A stretch of 64,000 bases of DNA from Sympetrum striolatum. Taxonomy: Eukaryota; Arthropoda; Insecta; Odonata; Libellulidae. Made by a program: the position numbers and the translations under genes. The stretch is from assembly GCA_947579665.1 (NCBI GenBank), contig OX388349.1, positions 25,018,459 through 25,082,458 on the forward strand. The letters are read 5' to 3'. Position 1 is the first letter of the stretch. Each line of letters starts with the position of its first letter. Of this stretch, positions 18,754 to 31,436 are shown one piece after another. The notes under the pieces are model-generated. The model had not been told where the DNA came from. It was given only the letters and a program-made list of their open reading frames with translations, and ran no database searches.

Positions 18754-19881
18754 AATAATTATATCCACTGGTAAAACTGTAAACATAAACATTTGCAGTT
18801 GTTGTAAAGGTTACGCTCAGGGCAAACGCCCATATTGAGCGAACCTACTTGGAAATTTCCTTTGTATGTATTTTCGCTGTAAAAAATGTAAATGATGTTA
18901 TTTTTTGCTGTAAAAAATTTAAATTGTTATTTTTTGTGATAAATACATTGCAAACTGACTACTTTTTTTAATTTATCCATCCCTTGAACGCACGACACAT
19001 GGAAATAAATACCTTCGAAAAATTTCGAACGTGAAAAACTCAGACACGTAAAAAAAAATCAAAAACTTGGGCATATTTCCAAAATTGATAACACTTAATC
19101 AAACTCAAACTGACCCGAAACAACCGACGACAACTACAAAAAATGAACAATAAATAAACAATAAACAGTAAAATTGCCGTTTTTGGGGAAAAAATACCTC
19201 GGAAAATGCTGAATTACACTGAAAACAAGGAAAAAAATATTTCACATGCACATTGACCAACGAAAACTACTTCAACTCGAAGATCGAAATTTTTCTCCAG
19301 TTCCCCGACGACGAGAAAGTTTTTTTCGCACCCAACCCACGTTTCTACGACAGATTCTTCCAGGACGAATCTTCGGGATCCCCGAAAATCCGATAAACAA
19401 TCACATAAAAATTCATTCCAGCCAAAGTACATCCTCTGCTAATGTCCCCGAGGGCCCTCCAAGACGACGCGATCCACCCGGTTGCGCATCGAACGCTGCC
19501 CCACGCGAAACACACCCCTTTTTGCTATAATTTTGTTAATTCATCAAACTTGTTTCTTCCCGCCTCTGCCACGTAATGGGGAGCGGGAGATACAATGATT
19601 TCCGCCGCCTCTTGCCTTTGGACGCCAGAGGGAGCCAAAGGAGCCGATTATTTCGATTTCTACGATTTGGGGGGGAACGTTTGGACCCTGTGCCCCCCCA
19701 ATTTACCCCCGAACCCTGACTATACACTCTAGTATCAAAATCCTACACGACTTGAGTACGTAGTGCGTGTACTCGACCTTCCAGGCCCTCTCGAACCACG
19801 ATCCTTCAGACCTGCAAACTCTTCGCTGAACCAGGGTTTCAATTTTTTCCCCGCCCCCCCTATACCCTTATAGTACCCTTT

Positions 19882-20069
19882 ATCGCTTCTCGGCCTTATG
19901 GCTAAGATCAAAGTGTAGTATCTGTTCTTATCAGCTTAATATCTGATACGTCTCGCATTGCGGGACCAGAATATTAAACTGATTTTTGGACTATGGCGGG
20001 GTGCTAGGAGTTTACTCCATCCCTGCCGCGGGTTGGCCCGGCATTGCAGTACCGTCGGGATCGGCCCAT
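19882..20069 (+). ncRNA. U2: U2 snRNA, intact copy
   Basis: Second of five complete genes between E2 and E3. Confidence 0.97.
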
Positions 20070-21197
20070 AATAATTATATCCACTGGTAAAACTGTAAAC
20101 ATAAACATTTGCAGTTGTTGTAAAGGTTACGCTCAGGGCAAACGCCCATATTGAGCGAACCTACTTGGAAATTTCCTTTGTATGTATTTTCGCTGTAAAA
20201 AATGTAAATGATGTTATTTTTTGCTGTAAAAAATTTAAATTGTTATTTTTTGTGATAAATACATTGCAAACTGACTACTTTTTTTAATTTATCCATCCCT
20301 TGAACGCACGACACATGGAAATAAATACCTTCGAAAAATTTCGAACGTGAAAAACTCAGACACGTAAAAAAAAATCAAAAACTTGGGCATATTTCCAAAA
20401 TTGATAACACTTAATCAAACTCAAACTGACCCGAAACAACCGACGACAACTACAAAAAATGAACAATAAATAAACAATAAACAGTAAAATTGCCGTTTTT
20501 GGGGAAAAAATACCTCGGAAAATGCTGAATTACACTGAAAACAAGGAAAAAAATATTTCACATGCACATTGACCAACGAAAACTACTTCAACTCGAAGAT
20601 CGAAATTTTTCTCCAGTTCCCCGACGACGAGAAAGTTTTTTTCGCACCCAACCCACGTTTCTACGACAGATTCTTCCAGGACGAATCTTCGGGATCCCCG
20701 AAAATCCGATAAACAATCACATAAAAATTCATTCCAGCCAAAGTACATCCTCTGCTAATGTCCCCGAGGGCCCTCCAAGACGACGCGATCCACCCGGTTG
20801 CGCATCGAACGCTGCCCCACGCGAAACACACCCCTTTTTGCTATAATTTTGTTAATTCATCAAACTTGTTTCTTCCCGCCTCTGCCACGTAATGGGGAGC
20901 GGGAGATACAATGATTTCCGCCGCCTCTTGCCTTTGGACGCCAGAGGGAGCCAAAGGAGCCGATTATTTCGATTTCTACGATTTGGGGGGGAACGTTTGG
21001 ACCCTGTGCCCCCCCAATTTACCCCCGAACCCTGACTATACACTCTAGTATCAAAATCCTACACGACTTGAGTACGTAGTGCGTGTACTCGACCTTCCAG
21101 GCCCTCTCGAACCACGATCCTTCAGACCTGCAAACTCTTCGCTGAACCAGGGTTTCAATTTTTTCCCCGCCCCCCCTATACCCTTATAGTACCCTTT

Positions 21198-21385
21198 ATC
21201 GCTTCTCGGCCTTATGGCTAAGATCAAAGTGTAGTATCTGTTCTTATCAGCTTAATATCTGATACGTCTCGCATTGCGGGACCAGAATATTAAACTGATT
21301 TTTGGACTATGGCGGGGTGCTAGGAGTTTACTCCATCCCTGCCGCGGGTTGGCCCGGCATTGCAGTACCGTCGGGATCGGCCCAT
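21198..21385 (+). ncRNA. U2: U2 snRNA, intact copy
   Basis: Third of five complete genes between E2 and E3. Confidence 0.97.
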
Positions 21386-22513
21386 AATAATTATATCCAC
21401 TGGTAAAACTGTAAACATAAACATTTGCAGTTGTTGTAAAGGTTACGCTCAGGGCAAACGCCCATATTGAGCGAACCTACTTGGAAATTTCCTTTGTATG
21501 TATTTTCGCTGTAAAAAATGTAAATGATGTTATTTTTTGCTGTAAAAAATTTAAATTGTTATTTTTTGTGATAAATACATTGCAAACTGACTACTTTTTT
21601 TAATTTATCCATCCCTTGAACGCACGACACATGGAAATAAATACCTTCGAAAAATTTCGAACGTGAAAAACTCAGACACGTAAAAAAAAATCAAAAACTT
21701 GGGCATATTTCCAAAATTGATAACACTTAATCAAACTCAAACTGACCCGAAACAACCGACGACAACTACAAAAAATGAACAATAAATAAACAATAAACAG
21801 TAAAATTGCCGTTTTTGGGGAAAAAATACCTCGGAAAATGCTGAATTACACTGAAAACAAGGAAAAAAATATTTCACATGCACATTGACCAACGAAAACT
21901 ACTTCAACTCGAAGATCGAAATTTTTCTCCAGTTCCCCGACGACGAGAAAGTTTTTTTCGCACCCAACCCACGTTTCTACGACAGATTCTTCCAGGACGA
22001 ATCTTCGGGATCCCCGAAAATCCGATAAACAATCACATAAAAATTCATTCCAGCCAAAGTACATCCTCTGCTAATGTCCCCGAGGGCCCTCCAAGACGAC
22101 GCGATCCACCCGGTTGCGCATCGAACGCTGCCCCACGCGAAACACACCCCTTTTTGCTATAATTTTGTTAATTCATCAAACTTGTTTCTTCCCGCCTCTG
22201 CCACGTAATGGGGAGCGGGAGATACAATGATTTCCGCCGCCTCTTGCCTTTGGACGCCAGAGGGAGCCAAAGGAGCCGATTATTTCGATTTCTACGATTT
22301 GGGGGGGAACGTTTGGACCCTGTGCCCCCCCAATTTACCCCCGAACCCTGACTATACACTCTAGTATCAAAATCCTACACGACTTGAGTACGTAGTGCGT
22401 GTACTCGACCTTCCAGGCCCTCTCGAACCACGATCCTTCAGACCTGCAAACTCTTCGCTGAACCAGGGTTTCAATTTTTTCCCCGCCCCCCCTATACCCT
22501 TATAGTACCCTTT

Positions 22514-22701
22514 ATCGCTTCTCGGCCTTATGGCTAAGATCAAAGTGTAGTATCTGTTCTTATCAGCTTAATATCTGATACGTCTCGCATTGCGGGACCA
22601 GAATATTAAACTGATTTTTGGACTATGGCGGGGTGCTAGGAGTTTACTCCATCCCTGCCGCGGGTTGGCCCGGCATTGCAGTACCGTCGGGATCGGCCCA
22701 T
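22514..22701 (+). ncRNA. U2: U2 snRNA, intact copy
   Basis: Fourth of five complete genes between E2 and E3. Confidence 0.97.
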
Positions 22702-23829
22702 AATAATTATATCCACTGGTAAAACTGTAAACATAAACATTTGCAGTTGTTGTAAAGGTTACGCTCAGGGCAAACGCCCATATTGAGCGAACCTACTTGG
22801 AAATTTCCTTTGTATGTATTTTCGCTGTAAAAAATGTAAATGATGTTATTTTTTGCTGTAAAAAATTTAAATTGTTATTTTTTGTGATAAATACATTGCA
22901 AACTGACTACTTTTTTTAATTTATCCATCCCTTGAACGCACGACACATGGAAATAAATACCTTCGAAAAATTTCGAACGTGAAAAACTCAGACACGTAAA
23001 AAAAAATCAAAAACTTGGGCATATTTCCAAAATTGATAACACTTAATCAAACTCAAACTGACCCGAAACAACCGACGACAACTACAAAAAATGAACAATA
23101 AATAAACAATAAACAGTAAAATTGCCGTTTTTGGGGAAAAAATACCTCGGAAAATGCTGAATTACACTGAAAACAAGGAAAAAAATATTTCACATGCACA
23201 TTGACCAACGAAAACTACTTCAACTCGAAGATCGAAATTTTTCTCCAGTTCCCCGACGACGAGAAAGTTTTTTTCGCACCCAACCCACGTTTCTACGACA
23301 GATTCTTCCAGGACGAATCTTCGGGATCCCCGAAAATCCGATAAACAATCACATAAAAATTCATTCCAGCCAAAGTACATCCTCTGCTAATGTCCCCGAG
23401 GGCCCTCCAAGACGACGCGATCCACCCGGTTGCGCATCGAACGCTGCCCCACGCGAAACACACCCCTTTTTGCTATAATTTTGTTAATTCATCAAACTTG
23501 TTTCTTCCCGCCTCTGCCACGTAATGGGGAGCGGGAGATACAATGATTTCCGCCGCCTCTTGCCTTTGGACGCCAGAGGGAGCCAAAGGAGCCGATTATT
23601 TCGATTTCTACGATTTGGGGGGGAACGTTTGGACCCTGTGCCCCCCCAATTTACCCCCGAACCCTGACTATACACTCTAGTATCAAAATCCTACACGACT
23701 TGAGTACGTAGTGCGTGTACTCGACCTTCCAGGCCCTCTCGAACCACGATCCTTCAGACCTGCAAACTCTTCGCTGAACCAGGGTTTCAATTTTTTCCCC
23801 GCCCCCCCTATACCCTTATAGTACCCTTT

Positions 23830-24017
23830 ATCGCTTCTCGGCCTTATGGCTAAGATCAAAGTGTAGTATCTGTTCTTATCAGCTTAATATCTGATACGTC
23901 TCGCATTGCGGGACCAGAATATTAAACTGATTTTTGGACTATGGCGGGGTGCTAGGAGTTTACTCCATCCCTGCCGCGGGTTGGCCCGGCATTGCAGTAC
24001 CGTCGGGATCGGCCCAT
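23830..24017 (+). ncRNA. U2: U2 snRNA, intact copy
   Basis: Fifth of five complete genes between E2 and E3. Confidence 0.97.
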
Positions 24018-25145
24018 AATAATTATATCCACTGGTAAAACTGTAAACATAAACATTTGCAGTTGTTGTAAAGGTTACGCTCAGGGCAAACGCCCATATT
24101 GAGCGAACCTACTTGGAAATTTCCTTTGTATGTATTTTCGCTGTAAAAAATGTAAATGATGTTATTTTTTGCTGTAAAAAATTTAAATTGTTATTTTTTG
24201 TGATAAATACATTGCAAACTGACTACTTTTTTTAATTTATCCATCCCTTGAACGCACGACACATGGAAATAAATACCTTCGAAAAATTTCGAACGTGAAA
24301 AACTCAGACACGTAAAAAAAAATCAAAAACTTGGGCATATTTCCAAAATTGATAACACTTAATCAAACTCAAACTGACCCGAAACAACCGACGACAACTA
24401 CAAAAAATGAACAATAAATAAACAATAAACAGTAAAATTGCCGTTTTTGGGGAAAAAATACCTCGGAAAATGCTGAATTACACTGAAAACAAGGAAAAAA
24501 ATATTTCACATGCACATTGACCAACGAAAACTACTTCAACTCGAAGATCGAAATTTTTCTCCAGTTCCCCGACGACGAGAAAGTTTTTTTCGCACCCAAC
24601 CCACGTTTCTACGACAGATTCTTCCAGGACGAATCTTCGGGATCCCCGAAAATCCGATAAACAATCACATAAAAATTCATTCCAGCCAAAGTACATCCTC
24701 TGCTAATGTCCCCGAGGGCCCTCCAAGACGACGCGATCCACCCGGTTGCGCATCGAACGCTGCCCCACGCGAAACACACCCCTTTTTGCTATAATTTTGT
24801 TAATTCATCAAACTTGTTTCTTCCCGCCTCTGCCACGTAATGGGGAGCGGGAGATACAATGATTTCCGCCGCCTCTTGCCTTTGGACGCCAGAGGGAGCC
24901 AAAGGAGCCGATTATTTCGATTTCTACGATTTGGGGGGGAACGTTTGGACCCTGTGCCCCCCCAATTTACCCCCGAACCCTGACTATACACTCTAGTATC
25001 AAAATCCTACACGACTTGAGTACGTAGTGCGTGTACTCGACCTTCCAGGCCCTCTCGAACCACGATCCTTCAGACCTGCAAACTCTTCGCTGAACCAGGG
25101 TTTCAATTTTTTCCCCGCCCCCCCTATACCCTTATAGTACCCTTT

Positions 25146-25204
25146 ATCGCTTCTCGGCCTTATGGCTAAGATCAAAGTGTAGTATCTGTTCTTATCAGCT
25201 TAAT
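25146..25204 (+). pseudogene. U2 snRNA 5' fragment (nt 1-59), interrupted by E3
   Basis: Intact promoter and nt 1-59, then E3. The break point is identical to that of E1 and E2. Confidence 0.95.
25183..25204 (+). repeat. E3 target-site duplication, 5' copy
   Basis: U2 nt 38-59 (22 bp), repeated at 29970-29991. Three T residues of unclear origin precede the 3' copy. Confidence 0.88.
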
Positions 25205-25232
25205 GCTGGTAGGGCGGGTGCTGCACTCTGAC

Positions 25233-25333
25233 CTGAGCTGTGAGTCCCCCGGGGTTGTGGTGCGTTGTCGGGCCCCACCAGTGGTAACCCGCTTCGCATA
25301 CCCTGCCTTCGGAAGGCCCCCTCCGGGGGGTAC
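25233..25333 (+). promoter_or_regulatory. Conserved structured 5'UTR block of E3
   Basis: Same 101-nt block as in E1, with a single visible change near its start (CTGAG for CTAAG). Confidence 0.6.
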
Positions 25334-25452
25334 AAAATCTTTCCCCTCCCCCCTCTCTCTCTCTCCCCTCTTCTCTTCCCCCTTCTCTTCCCCCCTCTCC
25401 CCTTGCCCTCTCCCTTCTCCCTCTCCCTTAACCCTTTCCCTTAACCCTTTCC

Positions 25453-28400
25453 ATGCCCCGCTCCCGTCCCTCCTCCCCGCCTCCGGCTCGGCGCTCGCGC
25501 CGATTCGGCGTCGGAGGGGATTCCTTACCCTCTCCCCCACTCCCCGCCATCCCCGAAGATGGCGGCGTGGCATCACCGCGCCGCCGCACCCCTCTTTCCC
25601 CCCTTTTCGCCCCGTCGGATACGTCGGCGGAGGGTTTGAATTCTCCCGCCGTGCAAGCGGCGGGAGATTTAAATTCTTCGGTGCCGGACCTGGCGGAGCG
25701 CCCTCCTCCCGGCCCCCCCGATCCCCGCAACTCACTAGATACACCACCGGGCCCCTCCGACGCTGCCTCGCGGCGCTACAGACGAGGCCGGGCCCCACAT
25801 CCTCGGGTCCCCCGGATGGCATCTAGTGAATTCTTCTGCCTTGACGAGGATGACCTGGACGGAAAAAACGATCGATCTGTCAATACCACAAGCCAACCAG
25901 GCGGCCAACTCCACCAGGCCGCCACTACTACGAAACCACCGGGCGGCCAACAACACCAGGCCGCCACCACATCACCACCGGGCAGCCAACAACATCAGGC
26001 CGCCACCACATCCTCACCGGGCGGCCAGCTCCACCAGGCCGCCACCACATCATCACCGGGCGACCAGCTTCACCAGGTCGCCAACACCACTGCATCACCG
26101 GGCGGCCAACACCATCAGGCCGCCAACACCAACAAGCCAACCCGGGACACCACAATCAGGAGAGATGGAGACTCCCTGGTTGTGGAATTCCCCGTTCCTG
26201 ACGTCCTGACGTGCACGGAGCCGGCCTGTTCTGTCACCTTTAAGGCCAAGGTCTGGACGGCGGCGAAGAGGTCCCTGGAGCGCCACCTTGCGGCCAATCA
26301 TAACCTGAGGGGCCTCAAGTCGCAAAATTGGTGCTCCATCTGCGAGTCTGCAATCGGTGCCCGACCATCTGGGCACCCGTGCCTCCGAGCCGCCGTCACT
26401 AGACAGAATCAACAGCAGGACGCCAGGACGGAATTCGCGTGCCCGGATTGTGATTTCTCATGTCCTTCGAAGAGGGGTCTGGCGTCACACCGCATCGCCC
26501 ATCGGCAGCGAAACCCTTTCCCTGAACCTAACCCTGTCCCATATCCCGATCCCCCCACCCCACCCCCCCCCCTCGTTGCAGATGACGACCCTGTGGCGCC
26601 GGACCGGACAGAGGAGGAGCCACCCACCGCGGAACCTGCCGCCCATCCCAGGTCAAACACCCCCGAACGAGTGGAGCCTCCTGAGACGGTCGACCCTGCC
26701 CCTGCTCCTGCTGGCCCACTCTCCGAGGTGGAGACGGAGTGGATCTGCGCTATCAACAACACACAGGACCGACCGTGGGAGGAGTTTGAAGAGGTCGTTG
26801 GGAGGCTCACCACCGCCATCATCGCCCAGCGGCCAAAGGCTCCACCACCGAACCCGAGGACAAACAGAGGGGGACCGAGACGACCGGCAGCAGGGCAGAA
26901 CCGCCGCGGTCCCCAGAGATATGACCCCCAGGACGCCGCCGCCATCCAGCGCCTCTTTCGCCTGAATCCAAGAAAGGCAGTACACTCAATCCTGGAGGAG
27001 ACCTCCCCTTACTGCGACATCCCCGCGGAGGAGCTGAAAACCCACTTCCAACGGGTGTACGGGGACTCGCAGTACACTCCTCCAGAGCAGCCTTTCTTGG
27101 AGGGATACAAGGACACCAGCGAGGACGAGCGGGAGGCTCTCCTCGCCCCCATCACGGCGAAGGAGGTGGCTGCCAGACTGTCCCGGACCACCAACACCGC
27201 GCCGGGACCTGATGGCATCACCTGGGGCGACTTAACCAAATTCGACCGGAAAGGATCCATCCTCGCCACGGCCTACGAGAGATGCCTGCGGGAGGGAAGA
27301 ACCCCTGAAGCCTGGAAGACATCTAAGACCGTCCTCATTTACAAGAAGGGAGACAAGAGGGCGGTCTGCAACTGGAGACCCATTGCGCTTGGCAACACTA
27401 TCGCCAAGCTTTACGCAGCCGTCCTGGCCGACCGACTCATGACCTGGGCGGTCAGGGGCGGCAGGGTCTCCGGTTGCCAAAAAGGCTTCAGGGAGTTCGA
27501 GGGCTGCCATGAACACAACTTCCTCCTGCAGGCAGCCATTGACGAGGCTAGGAGACGCCGAAGTTCCATCTGCGTGGCGTGGCTGGACCTGACGAACGCC
27601 TTCGGGTCGATCCCGCACCAGCACCTAAACAACACCTTGGAGAGAATGCACATCCCACCTGAATTCCGGCGGGCCGTGGAGGACCAGCAGAGATGCTCCA
27701 CTATCATCAAGACGACCGCCGGAGACACCGACCCAATCATCATCAAGGCCGGTGTCAAGCAGGGTTGCCCGCTCTCACCCACCATCTTCAACCTGGGCAT
27801 AGAACCGGTGGTGAGAGCGGCGCTGGAAAAGGCGAACACCTGCGGTGTGGATGTCCATGGAAACCGCATATCCATCCTGGCGTATGCAGATGACATGGTG
27901 CTGGTGGGGAGGAACCAGGAGGCGCTTCAGGAGCTGATGGACCGCGTGGGAGAGAGGGCAGCCGCCGCGGGACTCACCTTCAACCAACAGAAATGCGCCA
28001 CCCTGCATCTGGACTTCCGCACACCTCAACCAGCAGCCGGCCCAGTCAGAGAGACCGCCTTTTCCATCCAGGGCGGTCATCCGGTCAGCCTGAGGGAGGG
28101 GCAGCCTTACTCGTACCTGGGGGTGCCGGCAGGCTTCAACGTTTGCCAAACCCCCACCGAGGAACTGCAGCGCCTGGCCGAGGAGGTCAAGAAGATTGAC
28201 GAAAGCCTCCTCGCGCCATGGCAGAAATTCAAGGCAACCAAGATCTTTCTCCTCTCCAGGCTGAACTTCATACTCAGGGCCGGCCACGTGCGGAAGGGAC
28301 CAGTGCAGGAAGTGGACAAGATCGTCAGAGCATGCGGCAAGCGGTGGCTCCACCTACCCAGGAGGGCCTCAGCAGAGGTCCTCTACATAGACCATCGACG

Positions 28401-29568
28401 AGGGGGAGCAGGACTGCTACCGATGGCCGACCACCTGGACATCTTAACGGTGGTCCATGGGTATCGGCTCCTCCACTGCCGAGACCCCGTCGTAAGAAGA
28501 GTGGCGTGGGCGCGACTGCGTGAGGTGACCAAGAGGAGAATCCGTAGGACACCATCCACCGAAGACTGCGCCGAATTCCTGTCCGGGAGTCTTCGGCAGG
28601 AGTTCGGGAATGCGGCGACGGATTTCTCCTCCCTTTTCACCCAGGTCCGGGAGTCCTCAAGACGGCTAGGCAAATCCATCGGCCTAGAGTGGAGATGGTC
28701 AGGCGTGCTGAGGGAGCTGCAGGTCTGCGTCACGGCTAACGGCGGTTCAACAACCAAGGTCCACCCAGGGGCCATCCGGCTCCTGGAGAAGACACTGAAG
28801 GCCGCCGTGAGGAACCAGTACCTTGCCAAACTAACATCCAAACCTGACCAAGGCAAGGTACACGCCGTGGCGAGCAGCTCCCCAATCTCCAGTCACTTTA
28901 TGTGGGACGGGCGATACACCCGTTTCTGTGACTGGAGATTCATCCATCGAGCACGCCTGGACGTCCTCCCGCTCAACGCCTGTCGCCGCTGGGACCCGAA
29001 TGCAGACAGGCGATGCCGGCGTTGCGGGCATGAGGCGGAAACCCTGCCTCATGTCCTCAACCACTGCAAGATACACTCCCGGACATGGCAGCTGAGACAC
29101 GACGGGGTCCAAAACCGAATCGCTGCAGCCATCCGAGGTCGCCGTGGGAGGGAAGCGGCCGAACTAAGGGTCAACAGGACGGTGCCGGACTTCCCCCAGC
29201 CACTGCGACCGGACCTGCTCCTACTCTCCACCAACCCGGACGGGACGAAAACTGCTGCCATAGTGGACGTGACGGTGCCATTCGAGAATACCGAGGAGGC
29301 ACTCCTGGAGGCGCGGCAACGAAAGATTGAAAAATACGCTGCGCTCGCTGAACACCTCGCCGCCCAGGGATACGACACGTCCACTGATGCCATAGTCGTA
29401 GGGAGCCTGGGGTCGTGGGACCATGCAAATGACCGCGTCCTACGATCCCTGGGCATACCTCTCAAATATTCAAACACCATGAGGAAACTCATCGTCTCAG
29501 ACACTATTCGGTGGTCCCGTGACATATACACTGAACATATCACGGGCCACCGACAATACACAGAATAA
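25453..29568 (+). CDS. E3 retrotransposon protein: zinc fingers, reverse transcriptase, restriction-like endonuclease
   Basis: At 1371 residues it lacks one Ala codon of the E1 repeat region (QQHQAATT where E1 has QQHQAAATT); residues after that point are numbered one lower than in E1. All catalytic and zinc-binding residues listed for E1 are present: three N-terminal fingers, LDLTNAFG aspartate, YADD, CCHC and the PD...D...K endonuclease. Changes from E1 are scattered and mostly mild (for example SHFMWDG for SHFVWDG and NTMRKLIVSDTIRW for NIMRKLIVSDTVRW). No stop or frameshift is seen. Confidence 0.95.
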   Translation: MPRSRPSSPPPARRSRRFGVGGDSLPSPPLPAIPEDGGVASPRRRTPLSPLFAPSDTSAEGLNSPAVQAAGDLNSSVPDLAERPPPGPPDPRNSLDTPPGPSDAASRRYRRGRAPHPRVPRMASSEFFCLDEDDLDGKNDRSVNTTSQPGGQLHQAATTTKPPGGQQHQAATTSPPGSQQHQAATTSSPGGQLHQAATTSSPGDQLHQVANTTASPGGQHHQAANTNKPTRDTTIRRDGDSLVVEFPVPDVLTCTEPACSVTFKAKVWTAAKRSLERHLAANHNLRGLKSQNWCSICESAIGARPSGHPCLRAAVTRQNQQQDARTEFACPDCDFSCPSKRGLASHRIAHRQRNPFPEPNPVPYPDPPTPPPPLVADDDPVAPDRTEEEPPTAEPAAHPRSNTPERVEPPETVDPAPAPAGPLSEVETEWICAINNTQDRPWEEFEEVVGRLTTAIIAQRPKAPPPNPRTNRGGPRRPAAGQNRRGPQRYDPQDAAAIQRLFRLNPRKAVHSILEETSPYCDIPAEELKTHFQRVYGDSQYTPPEQPFLEGYKDTSEDEREALLAPITAKEVAARLSRTTNTAPGPDGITWGDLTKFDRKGSILATAYERCLREGRTPEAWKTSKTVLIYKKGDKRAVCNWRPIALGNTIAKLYAAVLADRLMTWAVRGGRVSGCQKGFREFEGCHEHNFLLQAAIDEARRRRSSICVAWLDLTNAFGSIPHQHLNNTLERMHIPPEFRRAVEDQQRCSTIIKTTAGDTDPIIIKAGVKQGCPLSPTIFNLGIEPVVRAALEKANTCGVDVHGNRISILAYADDMVLVGRNQEALQELMDRVGERAAAAGLTFNQQKCATLHLDFRTPQPAAGPVRETAFSIQGGHPVSLREGQPYSYLGVPAGFNVCQTPTEELQRLAEEVKKIDESLLAPWQKFKATKIFLLSRLNFILRAGHVRKGPVQEVDKIVRACGKRWLHLPRRASAEVLYIDHRRGGAGLLPMADHLDILTVVHGYRLLHCRDPVVRRVAWARLREVTKRRIRRTPSTEDCAEFLSGSLRQEFGNAATDFSSLFTQVRESSRRLGKSIGLEWRWSGVLRELQVCVTANGGSTTKVHPGAIRLLEKTLKAAVRNQYLAKLTSKPDQGKVHAVASSSPISSHFMWDGRYTRFCDWRFIHRARLDVLPLNACRRWDPNADRRCRRCGHEAETLPHVLNHCKIHSRTWQLRHDGVQNRIAAAIRGRRGREAAELRVNRTVPDFPQPLRPDLLLLSTNPDGTKTAAIVDVTVPFENTEEALLEARQRKIEKYAALAEHLAAQGYDTSTDAIVVGSLGSWDHANDRVLRSLGIPLKYSNTMRKLIVSDTIRWSRDIYTEHITGHRQYTE

Positions 29569-29969
29569 TCCACACAAAAAGTGCAAGTGACAGTGAAAGT
29601 GTGCGAAAAGACTAAAAACTTGCCGAGAAGCGATCAAATTTCTCTAAACTATGTTAAATTGTTCTGTGGCGATTGCCTATCTATCTTCTTTTTCTTTTTT
29701 TTTAATTTGAGTTAATCGAAGAATGAACATTTACCTATGCCCCTCAGGCAAATGAATAAAAATATTCATTAAAACGGCGGTGATAACGCCAAATACTTGC
29801 CCTTCAGGCAAATTAGGAATTAGGATTTTGAAAGGCTTCATATTATAAAAGCCATAATTTATATAACTTCAAGATAAACTGGGCTGAACATGCCACTGGC
29901 ATGAATTAATGTATTACCTTCTATTTGAATTTTGACATGTATTTTGAAATATTTCAATAAACAAACTTT
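29569..29969 (+). other. E3 3'UTR
   Basis: Same hairpin series as in E1 (paired GCCCYTCAGGCAAAT stems, AATGAATA/TATTCATT, GGCG/CGCC). The main difference is a T-run region reading TTCTTTTTCTTTTTTTTTAA here. It ends CAATAAACAAACTTT before the U2 fragment. Confidence 0.65.
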
Positions 29970-30120
29970 TATCTGTTCTTATCAGCTTAATATCTGATAC
30001 GTCTCGCATTGCGGGACCAGAATATTAAACTGATTTTTGGACTATGGCGGGGTGCTAGGAGTTTACTCCATCCCTGCCGCGGGTTGGCCCGGCATTGCAG
30101 TACCGTCGGGATCGGCCCAT
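29970..30120 (+). pseudogene. U2 snRNA 3' fragment (nt 38-188) after E3
   Basis: Promoterless 3' part of the split U2; it starts with the second copy of the 22-bp duplication. Confidence 0.95.
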
Positions 30121-31248
30121 AATAATTATATCCACTGGTAAAACTGTAAACATAAACATTTGCAGTTGTTGTAAAGGTTACGCTCAGGGCAAACGCCCAT
30201 ATTGAGCGAACCTACTTGGAAATTTCCTTTGTATGTATTTTCGCTGTAAAAAATGTAAATGATGTTATTTTTTGCTGTAAAAAATTTAAATTGTTATTTT
30301 TTGTGATAAATACATTGCAAACTGACTACTTTTTTTAATTTATCCATCCCTTGAACGCACGACACATGGAAATAAATACCTTCGAAAAATTTCGAACGTG
30401 AAAAACTCAGACACGTAAAAAAAAATCAAAAACTTGGGCATATTTCCAAAATTGATAACACTTAATCAAACTCAAACTGACCCGAAACAACCGACGACAA
30501 CTACAAAAAATGAACAATAAATAAACAATAAACAGTAAAATTGCCGTTTTTGGGGAAAAAATACCTCGGAAAATGCTGAATTACACTGAAAACAAGGAAA
30601 AAAATATTTCACATGCACATTGACCAACGAAAACTACTTCAACTCGAAGATCGAAATTTTTCTCCAGTTCCCCGACGACGAGAAAGTTTTTTTCGCACCC
30701 AACCCACGTTTCTACGACAGATTCTTCCAGGACGAATCTTCGGGATCCCCGAAAATCCGATAAACAATCACATAAAAATTCATTCCAGCCAAAGTACATC
30801 CTCTGCTAATGTCCCCGAGGGCCCTCCAAGACGACGCGATCCACCCGGTTGCGCATCGAACGCTGCCCCACGCGAAACACACCCCTTTTTGCTATAATTT
30901 TGTTAATTCATCAAACTTGTTTCTTCCCGCCTCTGCCACGTAATGGGGAGCGGGAGATACAATGATTTCCGCCGCCTCTTGCCTTTGGACGCCAGAGGGA
31001 GCCAAAGGAGCCGATTATTTCGATTTCTACGATTTGGGGGGGAACGTTTGGACCCTGTGCCCCCCCAATTTACCCCCGAACCCTGACTATACACTCTAGT
31101 ATCAAAATCCTACACGACTTGAGTACGTAGTGCGTGTACTCGACCTTCCAGGCCCTCTCGAACCACGATCCTTCAGACCTGCAAACTCTTCGCTGAACCA
31201 GGGTTTCAATTTTTTCCCCGCCCCCCCTATACCCTTATAGTACCCTTT

Positions 31249-31436
31249 ATCGCTTCTCGGCCTTATGGCTAAGATCAAAGTGTAGTATCTGTTCTTATCA
31301 GCTTAATATCTGATACGTCTCGCATTGCGGGACCAGAATATTAAACTGATTTTTGGACTATGGCGGGGTGCTAGGAGTTTACTCCATCCCTGCCGCGGGT
31401 TGGCCCGGCATTGCAGTACCGTCGGGATCGGCCCAT
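31249..31436 (+). ncRNA. U2: U2 snRNA, intact copy
   Basis: First of ten complete genes between E3 and E4. Confidence 0.97.

Larger units (their letters stand above)
17288..25204 (+). repeat. Array block between E2 and E3
   Basis: A 3' fragment, five full units and a 5' fragment, all in phase with the 1316-bp period. Confidence 0.95.
25205..29969 (+). mobile_element. E3: U2-inserted non-LTR retrotransposon, Utopia-like, family A, full length
   Basis: It is 4765 bp, the same total as E1, through compensating indels: the 5'UTR is 248 nt against 243, the ORF is one codon shorter and the 3'UTR two bases shorter. It is almost identical to E4 wherever both exist. The leader differs from E1 mainly in the length of the CT tract. 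Complete ORF, conserved 5' block (25233-25333) and clean duplications make it a good candidate for a live element. Confidence 0.93.
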
